Shown: piece after piece, positions 7,070-16,537 of the stretch | Position numbering within the stretch: position 1 is the first letter of the stretch | Layout of the letters: each line of letters starts with the position of its first letter | DNA from: Mycolicibacterium setense | Lineage (GTDB): Bacteria; Actinomycetota; Actinomycetes; Mycobacteriales; Mycobacteriaceae | Assembly: GCF_000805385.1 (NCBI RefSeq) | Contig: NZ_JTJW01000010.1 | Location: forward strand, 372,001 to 436,000 | Reading direction: 5' to 3' | DNA length: 64,000 nucleotides | The notes under the pieces: generated by a model | The model's input: the letters and a program-made list of their open reading frames with translations, nothing else | Told to the model about the DNA's origin: nothing | Database searches by the model: none | Translations under genes and position numbers: made by a program

Positions 7070-8769
7070 CAAGCCTGCCTTGGATCCAGCATCAGGTCTA
7101 CCCAGGTCTCCGCGGGATGCAGATTGTCGGCGCCGGCGGCATACACACCGGTGCCTCCGTCGGCGTCAGCGAAGACCCCACTGTGCTGATCGTAGGTGCC
7201 CGTCATGGGAGCGCTGGCCAGAGGTGGTGCCTCGGCCGGCAACGGTGCGTCCGGAGCCGGTGCGGGCGCTTCCGGAGCCGGAGCCGGCTCGGGTGCTCCC
7301 GGGGGCGTCCGCCCGTACGGCGGCACGAGCTGGTCCGGCGGCGCGAAGTACGGCCACGGCGGCGGCGGGGTGCCCGGCTTGTTCGGCGGCACCGGCAGCG
7401 GGAACGGTGCGTGCGGCGCGGGCCCCGGGCCCGGCTCGACACCCGGCGGCAACTGCACCACCGGCGGCCCCGGATCCGGATCGACCTGCGGCGGGATCAT
7501 CGGGAACTTGTTGGGCGGCAGGATGTTGCGCCCGTCCTCGATCGGCGTGCCGTACGGCACCGGCGGACCGCGCCAGGGGTTGGTGCCCACCGGGATGTAG
7601 CCGTTCGGATCGCGGCACAGCTGGACGGTGGGGGCTCGCTTGCCCGGGAACTCCTGGCACGGGTAGTTGCGGGCGCCACGCACCACGGCCGGGTCGTTCT
7701 GCGCGGTCTTGCAGTACATGTCGGTCGGCAGGTCCCGCAGGGTCAGATCGGCCGGGGAGCGGGTCTGGGTGGGCGGAAGGAATCCCGTGAGACACGGCGG
7801 CGCATCGCCGAGGTCGACCTTGAAGTCCAGCTTGCCGCCCTCGTCGACGGGCACACCGCCGGCCACCGTGTTCAGTGCGGCCATCAGGGCCGGGAAGATC
7901 ACCAGCGCCTGCTCGAGCGACTTGCTGTAGATCACGCCGATCCGGCCGAAGTTGGCCAGGTTCGCCGCGAGCACGGGGAACGTCGGGCGGATTCCGCTGA
8001 ACGCGGTGTTGGCCGCCTCGGTGGCGCCGGGAACGGTCTTGAGGGTGGTGCGCAGCTGCGGGTCAGCCTTGTTCACCTCTCCGGTGAACCGGGCGAGCCC
8101 GTCGGCCAGCGACCGGATGTTGTCACCGCTGCGCATCTGCGCTTCCAGGAACGGCCCGGCCTGGTCGATCAGCTGGGTGGTCTCGCCGGAACTGGCGTTG
8201 GCCTCTTCGATCAGCAGGCGCGAGGATTCGATGAGCCGCGCCAGTTCGGGCCCGGAGCCGTTGAATGCCTTGAACGTCTCGCGCAGCAGATCCTGCAATC
8301 GGCTGTTACCGATGCTGCTCACCAGCGCGTCGGCCTCGTGCAGCATGCCGGCGATGTCCTGGCCGACCCGGGTGTTCTGCTGGTCGATGGTCGCACCGTT
8401 GCGCAGCTTGTCGGTTGACGGTGACTCCGGCGGAATCAGATCGATGTACTGCTCGCCGACGGCCGAGACGCTTTTCACCGTGGCGGTGACGTTGTTCGGG
8501 ATCGTCGTGCTGCTGTTCAGCTGCATCCTGGCGACCACACCATCGGGCGCCAGGCCCACCGAATCCACCCGGCCGACCGTCACACCGCGGTAGGTGACGT
8601 TGGCGTTCTCGTAGATGCCGCCGCCGGCGACGAAGTTGGCGTTGACGTGATACGTGCCGATACCGACGGCAGCAGGTAGATGCAGATAGAACAGCGAAAT
8701 CGCACCGACGGTGAGGACGGTGACGATCCCGAAGATCATCAACTGCATGCGGGTCAGCCGGTCGATCAT
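7069..8769 (-). CDS. mce4F: Mce4F, MCE-domain subunit of the sterol importer
   Basis: 566 residues: an N-terminal membrane anchor (IFGIVTVLTVGAISLFYLHL), an MCE/MlaD domain at about residues 38-115 and a long helical region to about 330. A tail of nearly 200 residues follows, very rich in proline (for example PPGVEPGPGPAP, TPPPPWPYFAPP). Mce4A-F form a hetero-hexameric tube carrying sterols across the envelope to the YrbE4 permease, energised by MceG. The start directly follows the mce4E stop, and the end overlaps the next gene by one base. The tail probably contacts the outer envelope, as inferred for Mce F proteins. Confidence 0.95.
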   Translation of the reverse strand: MIDRLTRMQLMIFGIVTVLTVGAISLFYLHLPAAVGIGTYHVNANFVAGGGIYENANVTYRGVTVGRVDSVGLAPDGVVARMQLNSSTTIPNNVTATVKSVSAVGEQYIDLIPPESPSTDKLRNGATIDQQNTRVGQDIAGMLHEADALVSSIGNSRLQDLLRETFKAFNGSGPELARLIESSRLLIEEANASSGETTQLIDQAGPFLEAQMRSGDNIRSLADGLARFTGEVNKADPQLRTTLKTVPGATEAANTAFSGIRPTFPVLAANLANFGRIGVIYSKSLEQALVIFPALMAALNTVAGGVPVDEGGKLDFKVDLGDAPPCLTGFLPPTQTRSPADLTLRDLPTDMYCKTAQNDPAVVRGARNYPCQEFPGKRAPTVQLCRDPNGYIPVGTNPWRGPPVPYGTPIEDGRNILPPNKFPMIPPQVDPDPGPPVVQLPPGVEPGPGPAPHAPFPLPVPPNKPGTPPPPWPYFAPPDQLVPPYGRTPPGAPEPAPAPEAPAPAPDAPLPAEAPPLASAPMTGTYDQHSGVFADADGGTGVYAAGADNLHPAETWVDLMLDPRQA

Positions 8770-9966
8770 CTACGGCTTCTCCTCGTGCTGGGTGGCAGTT
8801 CCGGCGGGAATCTTGAACGGGTCGGCCGCCTGTCCCGACAGGTTGGCCATCTCCCCGGTCAGCCAATCCGGCGGATTGATGACCTCATCGAGGTGCTTCA
8901 TGTTCGGGTCGAATCCACCCGTGGTGAAAATCGACTCGCCGAACCGGCGCAGCGTGAGGTCGAAGGTGACGAACACGTTGAGGTAATCGCCGCGGACCGC
9001 GTTGCGCAGGTACTTGTAGTGGAACGGGAAGGTCGGCAGGAACTCCAGGTCCTTGATGAAATCGTCGGCATTGTCGTTGAACGCCTTGATCACCGGGTAG
9101 AGATCCTTGATGTCTTCCGCGAAATCGTCCTTGGTCTCGGACAGGATCCGCGAACCCACCTCGGCGAAACCGCGCAGCGCGGTGAACGCCTCGACCATGT
9201 TGGCGCGGTTCTCGTTGAGCACCTTGAGTGCCCCGGGCAGGGTGTCCAACGTGCGGCCCAGGTTGTCCTTGCTTCGGGCCAGGATCGACGCGAAGCGGTT
9301 CAGGCCGTCGGCTGCGGCGATGATGTCATTGGTCTGCTGATCCAGAGATGCGGTCAGCTCCGCCAGACGCGGGATCAGCTCGGCGAAGCTTCCGGCCCGG
9401 CCGGCCACCGCGGCGTAGGCCTCATCGGTGATGTCCTGCAGCGCACCGAGATTGCCCTTGTTCACCACCATGCCGAGCGAGGACAGCACCTCTTCGGTGG
9501 TCGGGTAGCGGCTGGTCTGCGACAGCGCGATGTTGGAGCCCTCGCGCAACTGCCCCTCTGACGGTTCGTCGACCGGCTCGGCCAGCTGGACGTGCTGAGA
9601 ACCCAGGAGCGACGTCTGAGCAACGCGCGCAACGGCATTCGCCGGGAGCTTGACGCCACCGTCGATCGACAGCTGCACGGCCGCGTAGAAAGTCCCGTCC
9701 GGACGCTGCACGGCGTCCAGGCCGGACACACTGCCGACGGTGACGTCGTCGACCATCACCGGAGAGTTCTGCGGCAGGGTCGCCACATCGGGCAACTGCA
9801 CGGTCACGGTGTAGGAACCCGATCCGTGCCCGGCGGTCCCCGGCATGTTGAGTGAGTTCAGTCCGCCGAACTGGCAGCCGGCCAGCAGCATCGCGCCACT
9901 GCCGATCGCCAGCGTGCGTCCGCCGAGCCGGGATGCCTTACCCCTCAATGCTTTACCCCTCGTCAT
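8770..9966 (-). CDS. mce4E: Mce4E lipoprotein (LprN)
   Basis: 398 residues. A signal peptide ends in the lipobox LLAGC at about residue 31, so this is the lipid-anchored Mce subunit, as E proteins are in all mycobacterial mce operons. The MCE domain covers about residues 50-125 (YTVTVQLPDVATLPQNSPV...VDDVTVGSV), followed by coiled-coil-like helices. It overlaps the mce4D stop by four bases at its start (ATGA). It is part of the Mce4 cholesterol importer. No defects are visible. Confidence 0.95.
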   Translation of the reverse strand: MTRGKALRGKASRLGGRTLAIGSGAMLLAGCQFGGLNSLNMPGTAGHGSGSYTVTVQLPDVATLPQNSPVMVDDVTVGSVSGLDAVQRPDGTFYAAVQLSIDGGVKLPANAVARVAQTSLLGSQHVQLAEPVDEPSEGQLREGSNIALSQTSRYPTTEEVLSSLGMVVNKGNLGALQDITDEAYAAVAGRAGSFAELIPRLAELTASLDQQTNDIIAAADGLNRFASILARSKDNLGRTLDTLPGALKVLNENRANMVEAFTALRGFAEVGSRILSETKDDFAEDIKDLYPVIKAFNDNADDFIKDLEFLPTFPFHYKYLRNAVRGDYLNVFVTFDLTLRRFGESIFTTGGFDPNMKHLDEVINPPDWLTGEMANLSGQAADPFKIPAGTATQHEEKP

Positions 9967-11351
9967 CCGCCGGCTCCTGCCTCAGCAGGAGCAGGTGCAG
10001 GCGCGGGTCCGGCGGCGGGCCCCGGCGCGGGACCGACCCCTGTTCCGGGTGCGGGTGCGGGTGCATCCGGCGGCAGGATCAGCGAACTCAGCGTCGCGTC
10101 ATGCGGGATCTGCGGCGGCGTCACACCCGGGTTGTTCTGCCACTGCAGGTACGGCACCGGAGTCTCCGACTTCGCTTCCGTCTCGGGGGTGTCGTAGATG
10201 ATCTGCCCCTTGTAGGCGGTGATGCTGTTGACCGGGTGGAACAGCACCGGCGGGTAGTTCATCGTGATGCGGCGCAGCACCGGCCCCATCCGCTGCCTGC
10301 AGATCTCGGCGCGCTTGTAGTTGTCCGGGTTGGCGCCGATGTCGAAGGTGCCACCACAGATGAACTGCGTCGGGTTGGCGAAGTTGGGCAGTGACAGCAG
10401 ACCGCCGACGGTGCCCTGGGCCGGGTTGTAGATGTTGTAGAAGTTGGCCAGACCGTTGGGCGTGACGTGCAGGATCTGCTCGATGTCGTCACTGTGATCG
10501 GTCATGATCTGGGTGAAGTCCGCGAGCTTGCCCACCTGGGCGATCAGCGCGTCGTTGTTCTCGTTGAGGAAGCCACGCACATCGCTCAGCGCCTGATTCA
10601 ACGTGCCCAGGGTCTGGTCGAGACCGTTGGAGCTGTCGGCCAGTACCTGCGACACCGAGGCCACGTGATTGGTGAACTGCACGATCTGTTCGTTGCTGTT
10701 GGACAACGCGTTGACGAGGACCTGCAGGTTCTTCACCGTGCCGAACAGGTCGGTGCGGGAATCGCCCAACCGGCCTGCGGTCTGGGACAACTCACGCAGC
10801 GCGTTGCGGAACGAATCGCCGTTGCCGTCGAACGTGGTGGCCGCTTGATCGACGAACTGCGCGATCGGACCCTGGACCGAGTCGGCCTGCGGCCCGAGCT
10901 GTGAACTGAGCTGGGTCAGTTGCTCTTTGACCTCGTCCCACTCGACGGGCACGCCGGTGCGGTCGAGTCCGATCGACGCGCCGTCGGCCATCACGTCGCC
11001 TTCGGTGTAGGCCGGTGTCAGCTGAATGAACCTGGCCGACACGAGGTTCGGCGAAAGGATCAACGCCTTGGCATTGGCCGGGACCTTGATGCCGCGGTCG
11101 AGGGTCATCTCGATCTTGACGTCCGAGGGCCTCGGCTCGATCGAATCGATCGTGCCCACCGGCACGCCGACGATCCGCACCTCGTCGCCGGGGTACAACC
11201 CGACAGCATTGGTGAAGTACGCCGTGAGTTTGGGACCGGTCCGCGACGGCCACACCTGGTAGACGCCGACGGCCAGCGTCACCAGCAGCAGTGCCGCAAG
11301 CGCGATGCGTATCCAGCGGCTGCGGCTGGACACCGAATTATCTTGTGTCAT
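9963..11351 (-). CDS. mce4D: Mce4D, MCE-domain subunit
   Basis: 462 residues: an N-terminal membrane span (IALAALLLVTLAVGVYQV), an MCE domain at about residues 34-112 containing AVGLYPGDEVRIVGVPVGTI, helical repeats to about 300, and a C-terminal tail rich in Pro/Ala (APAPGTGVGPAPGPAAG). It starts with ATG overlapping the mce4C stop (ATGA) and ends overlapping mce4E. It is a structural subunit of the periplasm-spanning sterol channel. Length is slightly above the M. tuberculosis protein, mainly in the tail. Confidence 0.95.
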   Translation of the reverse strand: MTQDNSVSSRSRWIRIALAALLLVTLAVGVYQVWPSRTGPKLTAYFTNAVGLYPGDEVRIVGVPVGTIDSIEPRPSDVKIEMTLDRGIKVPANAKALILSPNLVSARFIQLTPAYTEGDVMADGASIGLDRTGVPVEWDEVKEQLTQLSSQLGPQADSVQGPIAQFVDQAATTFDGNGDSFRNALRELSQTAGRLGDSRTDLFGTVKNLQVLVNALSNSNEQIVQFTNHVASVSQVLADSSNGLDQTLGTLNQALSDVRGFLNENNDALIAQVGKLADFTQIMTDHSDDIEQILHVTPNGLANFYNIYNPAQGTVGGLLSLPNFANPTQFICGGTFDIGANPDNYKRAEICRQRMGPVLRRITMNYPPVLFHPVNSITAYKGQIIYDTPETEAKSETPVPYLQWQNNPGVTPPQIPHDATLSSLILPPDAPAPAPGTGVGPAPGPAAGPAPAPAPAEAGAGG

Positions 11352-12403
11352 GGCGATTTCGGCCTAATGATCGTGCGTTCGGAGATGTATCCACGCAGCA
11401 TGTCAGCGAGGCTGTCAGGCAGCTTCCCTGGCTGGAAGTAGGTATCGAGCAGCACCTCGGACATCGACGCCGGCGGCAGACCGTACAGGTTGATGTTGAA
11501 GCCCGGACCGTTGCCGACCACCTCGGCGAGTGTGGTCGCGTAGGGCGGCAGCCGCCTCAGCGCCTCGCCGATGTGCTCTTTGCGCTCCAACAGGTTGTCC
11601 ATCACCAGGTTGAGCTTTTCGAGCGCCGGCTTGAACTCCTTGCGGTTGTCCGCGACGAATCCGGAGAGTTGCCGGGACACATCGTCGATACCGGCGATCA
11701 GATTGCTCAGCGCCTGCCTGCGCTCGTCGAGTGCGGCGAACAGTTGGTTGCCATCGGTGACCAGTTGGTTGACCTGGCCGGCCCGCGCAGCCAGCAGATC
11801 CGACACCCGCTTGGCATGGGTCAACAATCCCTCGAGGGCCTCATCGCGCTTGTTGATGCTGCGCGACAGGTTGGCCACGCCGTCGAGCGCACCCCGCAAC
11901 TGCGGCGTCGCATCGCGGAGCGTGTCGGTCAACGTCTGGAGGGCCTGCTCGAACTTCGGCTTGTCCAGCTCGCTGACATTCTGGCCGAGATCCTGCAGGG
12001 CCGTATTGAGCGTGTAGGGAGTCGTGGTGCGCCCCAACGGGATCACCGTCGAGGTCCCGCTGCCCTTCGGTGTGACCGAGAGCGACTTCTGCCCGAGCAC
12101 GGTTTCGGTCTTGATCGCCACCAGTGACTGATCGCCAATCTTGATGTTGCGATCCACGGTGAAGCTGACCTTGGCGGTGTCACCGGCCAGCGCCACCCCG
12201 GTGACCTTGCCGACCGCGATGCCGGAGACGTTGACGTCGTTGCCGGGGTCGATCCCGCCGGCATCGCTGAAATATGCCTCGTACTTCTTGCCCTGCGGGA
12301 AGAAGGGAAGCCCGCTGTAGCCGAAGGACACCAGCACCACACATGCCACCAGAGCGATCCCGAAGATCCCGGTGCGTAGCGCTGTGTCGCCGTGCTTAGC
12401 CAT
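11348..12403 (-). CDS. mce4C: Mce4C, MCE-domain subunit
   Basis: 351 residues with an N-terminal span (GIFGIALVACVVLVSFGYSG) and an MCE domain near residues 40-115 (SDAGGIDPGNDVNVSGIAVG). A long helical part contains a conserved-looking RRLPPYATTLAEVVGNGPG segment, then GLPPASMSEVL. It overlaps the mce4B stop by eight bases and mce4D by four, so the operon is tightly coupled. It forms part of the Mce4 hexamer for sterol uptake. Confidence 0.95.
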   Translation of the reverse strand: MAKHGDTALRTGIFGIALVACVVLVSFGYSGLPFFPQGKKYEAYFSDAGGIDPGNDVNVSGIAVGKVTGVALAGDTAKVSFTVDRNIKIGDQSLVAIKTETVLGQKSLSVTPKGSGTSTVIPLGRTTTPYTLNTALQDLGQNVSELDKPKFEQALQTLTDTLRDATPQLRGALDGVANLSRSINKRDEALEGLLTHAKRVSDLLAARAGQVNQLVTDGNQLFAALDERRQALSNLIAGIDDVSRQLSGFVADNRKEFKPALEKLNLVMDNLLERKEHIGEALRRLPPYATTLAEVVGNGPGFNINLYGLPPASMSEVLLDTYFQPGKLPDSLADMLRGYISERTIIRPKSP

Positions 12404-13442
12404 TCTCCGAACACCTCCCCTTGGACGGGTCCGGCGGGCCGCCGAACGGAATCAGAATGTCGCTGCCTGCCGGACCGTTGACCTTCATCCGGATCGAGCA
12501 GTAATAGATGTTGAAGAACGAGCCGTAGGCGCCGAGTCCGTTGAGCCGCAGGTAGTTCTCGGCCAGCGGTTCGATGACCTTGTTGACGTCGGCCTTGCGT
12601 TCGTCGAGGCGTTGGGCCAGCGGACGCGCATTCTCGATGACGGCCTGCAGCGGGCGACGCGACTGTTCGAGCATGTCGGTCAGATCGTTCTCGGCCGAGG
12701 CCAGCGGTGCGATGGCGCCGGCGATCGGGTCGCGCCCCTCGGCCAGGCCGGTGATCAGCTTCTGCAGCTCGTCGACGCTGGAGTCGAACTGCGCGCCCTT
12801 CTCGTCCACGGTGCCCAACACGGTGTTCAGGTTGGTGATCACGTCGCCGATCAACTGGTCGCGGGCGGCCAGGTTCTGGGTGAATGCGCTCGTGCTGGTC
12901 AGCATGTTGGCCAGCGCTCCGCCCTGGCCCTGCAGCATCTCGATGATCGCGTTGGAGATCTCGTTGACCTTGTTGCCGTCAAGGCCTTTCATCACCGGGC
13001 GCAAGCCGCCCAGCAGTGCGTCGAGATCCAGTGCCGGCTGGGTGTTCTGCTGCGGGATGGTCGCACCCGGGGCCAGCTTGCGCAGCTCGCCCGGGCCGGA
13101 GGTGATCTCCAGATACCGGTCGCCGACCAGGTTTTCGTAGCGCACCTTGGCTTGGCTCGACGTGTAGAGCTGGTAGCGCTTGTTGACGTCGAATGCCACA
13201 TCGACGGTGTTGTCCGGATTGAGCTTGACCGCGTTGACCGTGCCGACCGGCACACCGGCGATGCGGACGTCCTGGCCCGCCTTCAACCGCGAGGCCTGGC
13301 TGAACGTGGCGTGATAGCCGTTCTCCGAGGCGAACCGGAATTCGCCGAACACCACGACCAGCATCCCCGCCACCAACAGCATCGCGATGGTGAAGATGCT
13401 GACTTTGAGCATGGTCCGGTCAGGACGTGCACCCGCGGCCAT
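12396..13442 (-). CDS. mce4B: Mce4B, MCE-domain subunit
   Basis: 348 residues with an N-terminal span (VSIFTIAMLLVAGMLVVVFG), an MCE domain near residues 45-125 (SQASRLKAGQDVRIAGVPVG) and an alpha-helical C-terminal half ending in the cysteine-containing PPDPSKGRCSENG. Start and stop overlap the neighbouring mce genes. Subunit of the Mce4 sterol importer; family length is normal. Confidence 0.95.
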   Translation of the reverse strand: MAAGARPDRTMLKVSIFTIAMLLVAGMLVVVFGEFRFASENGYHATFSQASRLKAGQDVRIAGVPVGTVNAVKLNPDNTVDVAFDVNKRYQLYTSSQAKVRYENLVGDRYLEITSGPGELRKLAPGATIPQQNTQPALDLDALLGGLRPVMKGLDGNKVNEISNAIIEMLQGQGGALANMLTSTSAFTQNLAARDQLIGDVITNLNTVLGTVDEKGAQFDSSVDELQKLITGLAEGRDPIAGAIAPLASAENDLTDMLEQSRRPLQAVIENARPLAQRLDERKADVNKVIEPLAENYLRLNGLGAYGSFFNIYYCSIRMKVNGPAGSDILIPFGGPPDPSKGRCSENG

Positions 13443-14647
13443 CAGAACCGGTCCCTTTCCGCGAACGCGCCGTTGAACAAGAACTGAAGTGTCGCCGGGG
13501 CGTCGAACTGCACCTCGGTGTTTGGCTGGAACGGCACATAGGCGTTGTCGGTCACCAGGAACGGCGCGTGGTACCAGCTACCGCCGAACTGCTTGGACGG
13601 GATATCCGGCAAGCCACGGCAGTTGGGGCCGCCCGAGGCGTTCACGATCGGCAGGCTCTCCGGATAGGTGTACGCCGGAGCGCCGGGCAGGAAGTTCGAC
13701 GACACGAACAGACCGGGCCGGATGCCACCGATGATCGGCGCGAAACGGTCGACACCGATCGACACACCTTTCAGCACGCAGCCGAACTCCGGCGAGTAGT
13801 CGCTGGCCACCTTCAGCGGGGCCCGCAGTCGCTGGATCGCGGCGATGTAGTCGTCGGCGGCGGGCTGCAGGGTCGCGGTGCCGTTGTTGGCCAGACCGGT
13901 CGCGGCCAACAGCGTGGCGTTGAGGTTGGTCTTCTCGTCGACGATCGTCTTGTTCAGGGCAGGCACGTTGTCGACGATGGTGGCCAGGTCCGGCCCGGCG
14001 TCGCCGTAAATGTTGGCGACGGCGGCGGCCTTGGCGAAGTCGTCCTGCAGCGTCGGCAGCTTCGGATTGATCTGTGCCAGGTACCCGTTGAGTCCGGTCA
14101 GGGCCGCGCCCAGGTCGTCTCCGTGACCGCGCAGACCCTCGCCGAGGGCGGTCAGGGTGGCGTTCAGGCTGACCGGGTCGATCTTGTTGAGCACGTCCGA
14201 CAGCGTCTGGAACAGAGTGTTGACCTCGAGCTGCACGTCCTTGGCGGCCACGGTGCTGCCCGGGCGCAGCGATGTCGGCTGCGGCTCTGCGGGCGGCTGG
14301 AACTCCACCGACTTCGCACCGAAGATCGTGTTGCCCGCGATCCGCACGGTGGCGTTCGACGGGATGTAGCGCATCTCGCCGCGCCTGATCGACAGCGTCA
14401 GCTTGGCGTCGCTGCCGGCGTACTCGATGTTGGTGACCTTGCCGATCTGGATGCCCCGGTACTTCACCTTGGCGTCGCGTTCCATCACCAGGCCGGCCCG
14501 CGGCGCGGTGAGACTGACGGTGTCAGTCGGCGTGAAGGCAGCTGTGTAGGACAGGTAGGTGAAGACCACGGCGGCGGCCACGATCGCCGCCAGGATCGCG
14601 GCGGCGATCCTGACATGGCGACGGTGTTTCGAGCTTGCCTCTGTCAT
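13442..14647 (-). CDS. mce4A: Mce4A, MCE-domain subunit
   Basis: 401 residues from ATG 14647. This start has GCAGGA seven bases upstream; an in-frame GTG at 14662 would add five residues. There is an N-terminal span (VRIAAAILAAIVAAAVVFTYL), an MCE domain at about residues 40-120 (YRGIQIGKVTNIEYAG), and a long helical region with GPNCRGLPDIP near the end. First of the six Mce subunits after the two permease genes. Mce4A is needed for cholesterol import in M. tuberculosis by family knowledge. Confidence 0.95.
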   Translation of the reverse strand: MTEASSKHRRHVRIAAAILAAIVAAAVVFTYLSYTAAFTPTDTVSLTAPRAGLVMERDAKVKYRGIQIGKVTNIEYAGSDAKLTLSIRRGEMRYIPSNATVRIAGNTIFGAKSVEFQPPAEPQPTSLRPGSTVAAKDVQLEVNTLFQTLSDVLNKIDPVSLNATLTALGEGLRGHGDDLGAALTGLNGYLAQINPKLPTLQDDFAKAAAVANIYGDAGPDLATIVDNVPALNKTIVDEKTNLNATLLAATGLANNGTATLQPAADDYIAAIQRLRAPLKVASDYSPEFGCVLKGVSIGVDRFAPIIGGIRPGLFVSSNFLPGAPAYTYPESLPIVNASGGPNCRGLPDIPSKQFGGSWYHAPFLVTDNAYVPFQPNTEVQFDAPATLQFLFNGAFAERDRF

Positions 14648-14662
14648 AGATATTCCTGCCAC

Positions 14663-15505
14663 CTAACCGGAAAGGTTGAAGTTGCCGGACGCGCCGTAGA
14701 CGGCCAGGGAGATGAACAGGGTGATGGTGACGACGACGATCAGCGAGGTGCGCACGGCCTGACCGACCGCGATCCCCACGCCCACCGGGCCGCCGGAGGC
14801 GTTGTAGCCGTAGTAGGTGTGCACCAGCATCACCGCGATGGCCATCACGATTGCCTGCAAGAACGACCACAGCAGGTCACTCGGTATCAGGAAGGTATTG
14901 AAGTAGTGGTCGTACAGGCCCGCCGACTGCCCGTTGATGAACACCGTGGTGAACCTCGCGGCGAAGAACGCTGCCAGCACCGACAGTGAGTACAGCGGCA
15001 CGATAGCGATCAGGCCGGCGAGCAGTCGGGTGGACACGAGGTAGGACACCGCATGTACCGCCATCGCTTCGACGGCGTCGATCTCCTCGGCCACTCGCAT
15101 GGCGCCCAGCTGGGCGGTGGCACCCGCGCCGATCGTGGCGGCCAGGGCGATACCGGCGATCACCGGCGCCACGATGCGCACGTTGAGGAAGGCCGACAGG
15201 AAGCCGGTCAGGGCCTCGATGCCGATGTTGCCGAGTGACGAATAGCCCTGCACCGCAATCACACCGCCGGAGGCAAGGGTGAGGAAGGCCGCGACGCCGA
15301 CGGTGCCGCCGATCATCACCAGGGCGCCCGCGCCCATGGTCATCTCGGCTACCAGCCGGATGGTCTCCTTGCGGTAGCGGTTGATCGCGTTGGGCAGGTA
15401 CCGCATGGTCTCGCCGTAAAACAGTGCCTGTTCGCCGACGTTGTCGACGGCCTTGGGCACGCCGCGGAACAGGCGGCGGAAGCGGAGTGTGGCGTCATAG
15501 CTCAT
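14663..15505 (-). CDS. yrbE4B: YrbE4B, MlaE-type permease of the Mce4 importer
   Basis: 280 residues, a polytopic membrane protein of the MlaE/YrbE family with about five or six hydrophobic segments. It carries the family signature around GAGATAQLGAMRVAEEIDAVEAM, where the EExDA motif contacts the shared ATPase MceG. The ATG overlaps the yrbE4A stop (ATGA). Together with YrbE4A it forms the inner-membrane permease for sterol uptake. No ATPase gene is present here, as expected, because mceG is encoded elsewhere. Confidence 0.96.
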   Translation of the reverse strand: MSYDATLRFRRLFRGVPKAVDNVGEQALFYGETMRYLPNAINRYRKETIRLVAEMTMGAGALVMIGGTVGVAAFLTLASGGVIAVQGYSSLGNIGIEALTGFLSAFLNVRIVAPVIAGIALAATIGAGATAQLGAMRVAEEIDAVEAMAVHAVSYLVSTRLLAGLIAIVPLYSLSVLAAFFAARFTTVFINGQSAGLYDHYFNTFLIPSDLLWSFLQAIVMAIAVMLVHTYYGYNASGGPVGVGIAVGQAVRTSLIVVVTITLFISLAVYGASGNFNLSG

Positions 15506-16266
15506 CGAACAAGCACCCGCACCCCGATTGCCGTCATGATCACATTGATCACGAACAGGCAGATGAAGGCGTAGACCACCGTTTCGTTCACTGCGTTACC
15601 GACACCCTTCGGGCCTCCTTTGACGGTCAAGCCGCGGTAGCACCCGACCAGGCCGGCCACCACACCGAACAGCAGTGCCTTGATCTCGGCCAGTACGAGC
15701 TCGCCGAGGCCGGTCAGCACGGTAAGGCCGTTGATGAACGAACCCGGGTTCACCCCCTGCAGGAACACGGAGAAGACATAGCCGCCGGCCAGGCCGATGG
15801 CGCAGACCAGGCCGTTGAGCAGCAGCGCGACGAAGGTCGAGGCCAGCACGCGGGGTACGACCAGACGCTGGATCGGGTCGATGCCCAGTACCCGCATGGC
15901 GTCGATCTCTTCGCGGATGGTGCGGGCGCCGAGATCGGCGCAGATCGCGGTGGCACCCGCGCCGGCGACGACCAGCACGGTGACCACGGGACCCAGCTGG
16001 GTGATGGTGCCGAAGGCGGTGCCTGCGCCGGACAGGTCGGCGGCACCGATCTCGCGGAGCAGGATGTTGAGCGTGAACGCGACCAGAACCGTGAACGGGA
16101 TGGCGACCAACAAGGTCGGCACCAGCGAGACCCGGGCGATCATCCAGGTCTGATCCAGAAACTCTTTGAACTGGAACGGTCGACGGAACATCTTGGCGAA
16201 GGTGTCCAAGGACATCTCGACGAAGCCGCCCACGGCCCGGGCCGGAACCGCAAGCTGTTCGATCAA
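15502..16266 (-). CDS. yrbE4A: YrbE4A, MlaE-type permease of the Mce4 importer
   Basis: 254 residues, first gene of the mce4 operon, read from a TTG at 16266 (MIEQLAVPARAVGG); family members begin with the same residues. Multiple membrane spans; the signature ADLGARTIREEIDAMRVLGIDP contains the EExDA motif for MceG contact. Two KstR-type palindromes lie 141-242 bp upstream. This fits the known KstR control of mce4 in mycobacteria. Confidence 0.96.
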   Translation of the reverse strand: MIEQLAVPARAVGGFVEMSLDTFAKMFRRPFQFKEFLDQTWMIARVSLVPTLLVAIPFTVLVAFTLNILLREIGAADLSGAGTAFGTITQLGPVVTVLVVAGAGATAICADLGARTIREEIDAMRVLGIDPIQRLVVPRVLASTFVALLLNGLVCAIGLAGGYVFSVFLQGVNPGSFINGLTVLTGLGELVLAEIKALLFGVVAGLVGCYRGLTVKGGPKGVGNAVNETVVYAFICLFVINVIMTAIGVRVLVR

Positions 16267-16406
16267 CCTGGGCTCCGTTCTCGGGGTACTCGGATGGGAA
16301 AAATTTCGCGGAAACTCGTGTTAGCGAAAGCTTGACGGCCACGTGTCGTGGTCGCTCTCCCACCCCTTGGTCTTACGGTGCTCTTAGTGAGCCGGATCAT
16401 ACTAAC

Positions 16407-16420
16407 TAGAACACGTTCGC
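16407..16420. promoter_or_regulatory. KstR operator, mce4 promoter (proximal)
   Basis: TAGAACACGTTCGC matches TNNAACNNGTTNNA except for the last base. It lies about 140 bp upstream of yrbE4A. Confidence 0.75.
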
Positions 16421-16494
16421 ACTGTCAAAGAATTCAAAATGCTCATGTCGGACGCTATTTCCGCTGATCAGAGCGCGCCGAACCGAACCCAGAT

Positions 16495-16508
16495 TGGAAC
16501 ACGTTCTA
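16495..16508. promoter_or_regulatory. KstR operator, mce4 promoter (distal)
   Basis: TGGAACACGTTCTA is a full match to TNNAACNNGTTNNA. It lies between the hsd4A stop and yrbE4A, 74 bp beyond the first site (gap between sites). Two sites in one mce4 promoter suggest tight repression by KstR in the absence of sterol-CoA ligands. Confidence 0.8.
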
Positions 16509-16537
16509 CTACTTTCGAGCGACGGTCAACGAGACCG

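Noticed and set aside
6916-8418. Long plus-strand open frame opposite mce4F
   Set aside because: It is antisense to a clear Mce subunit. The sequence is Arg/Gly-rich low complexity without domains, as expected for a shadow frame in high-GC DNA.
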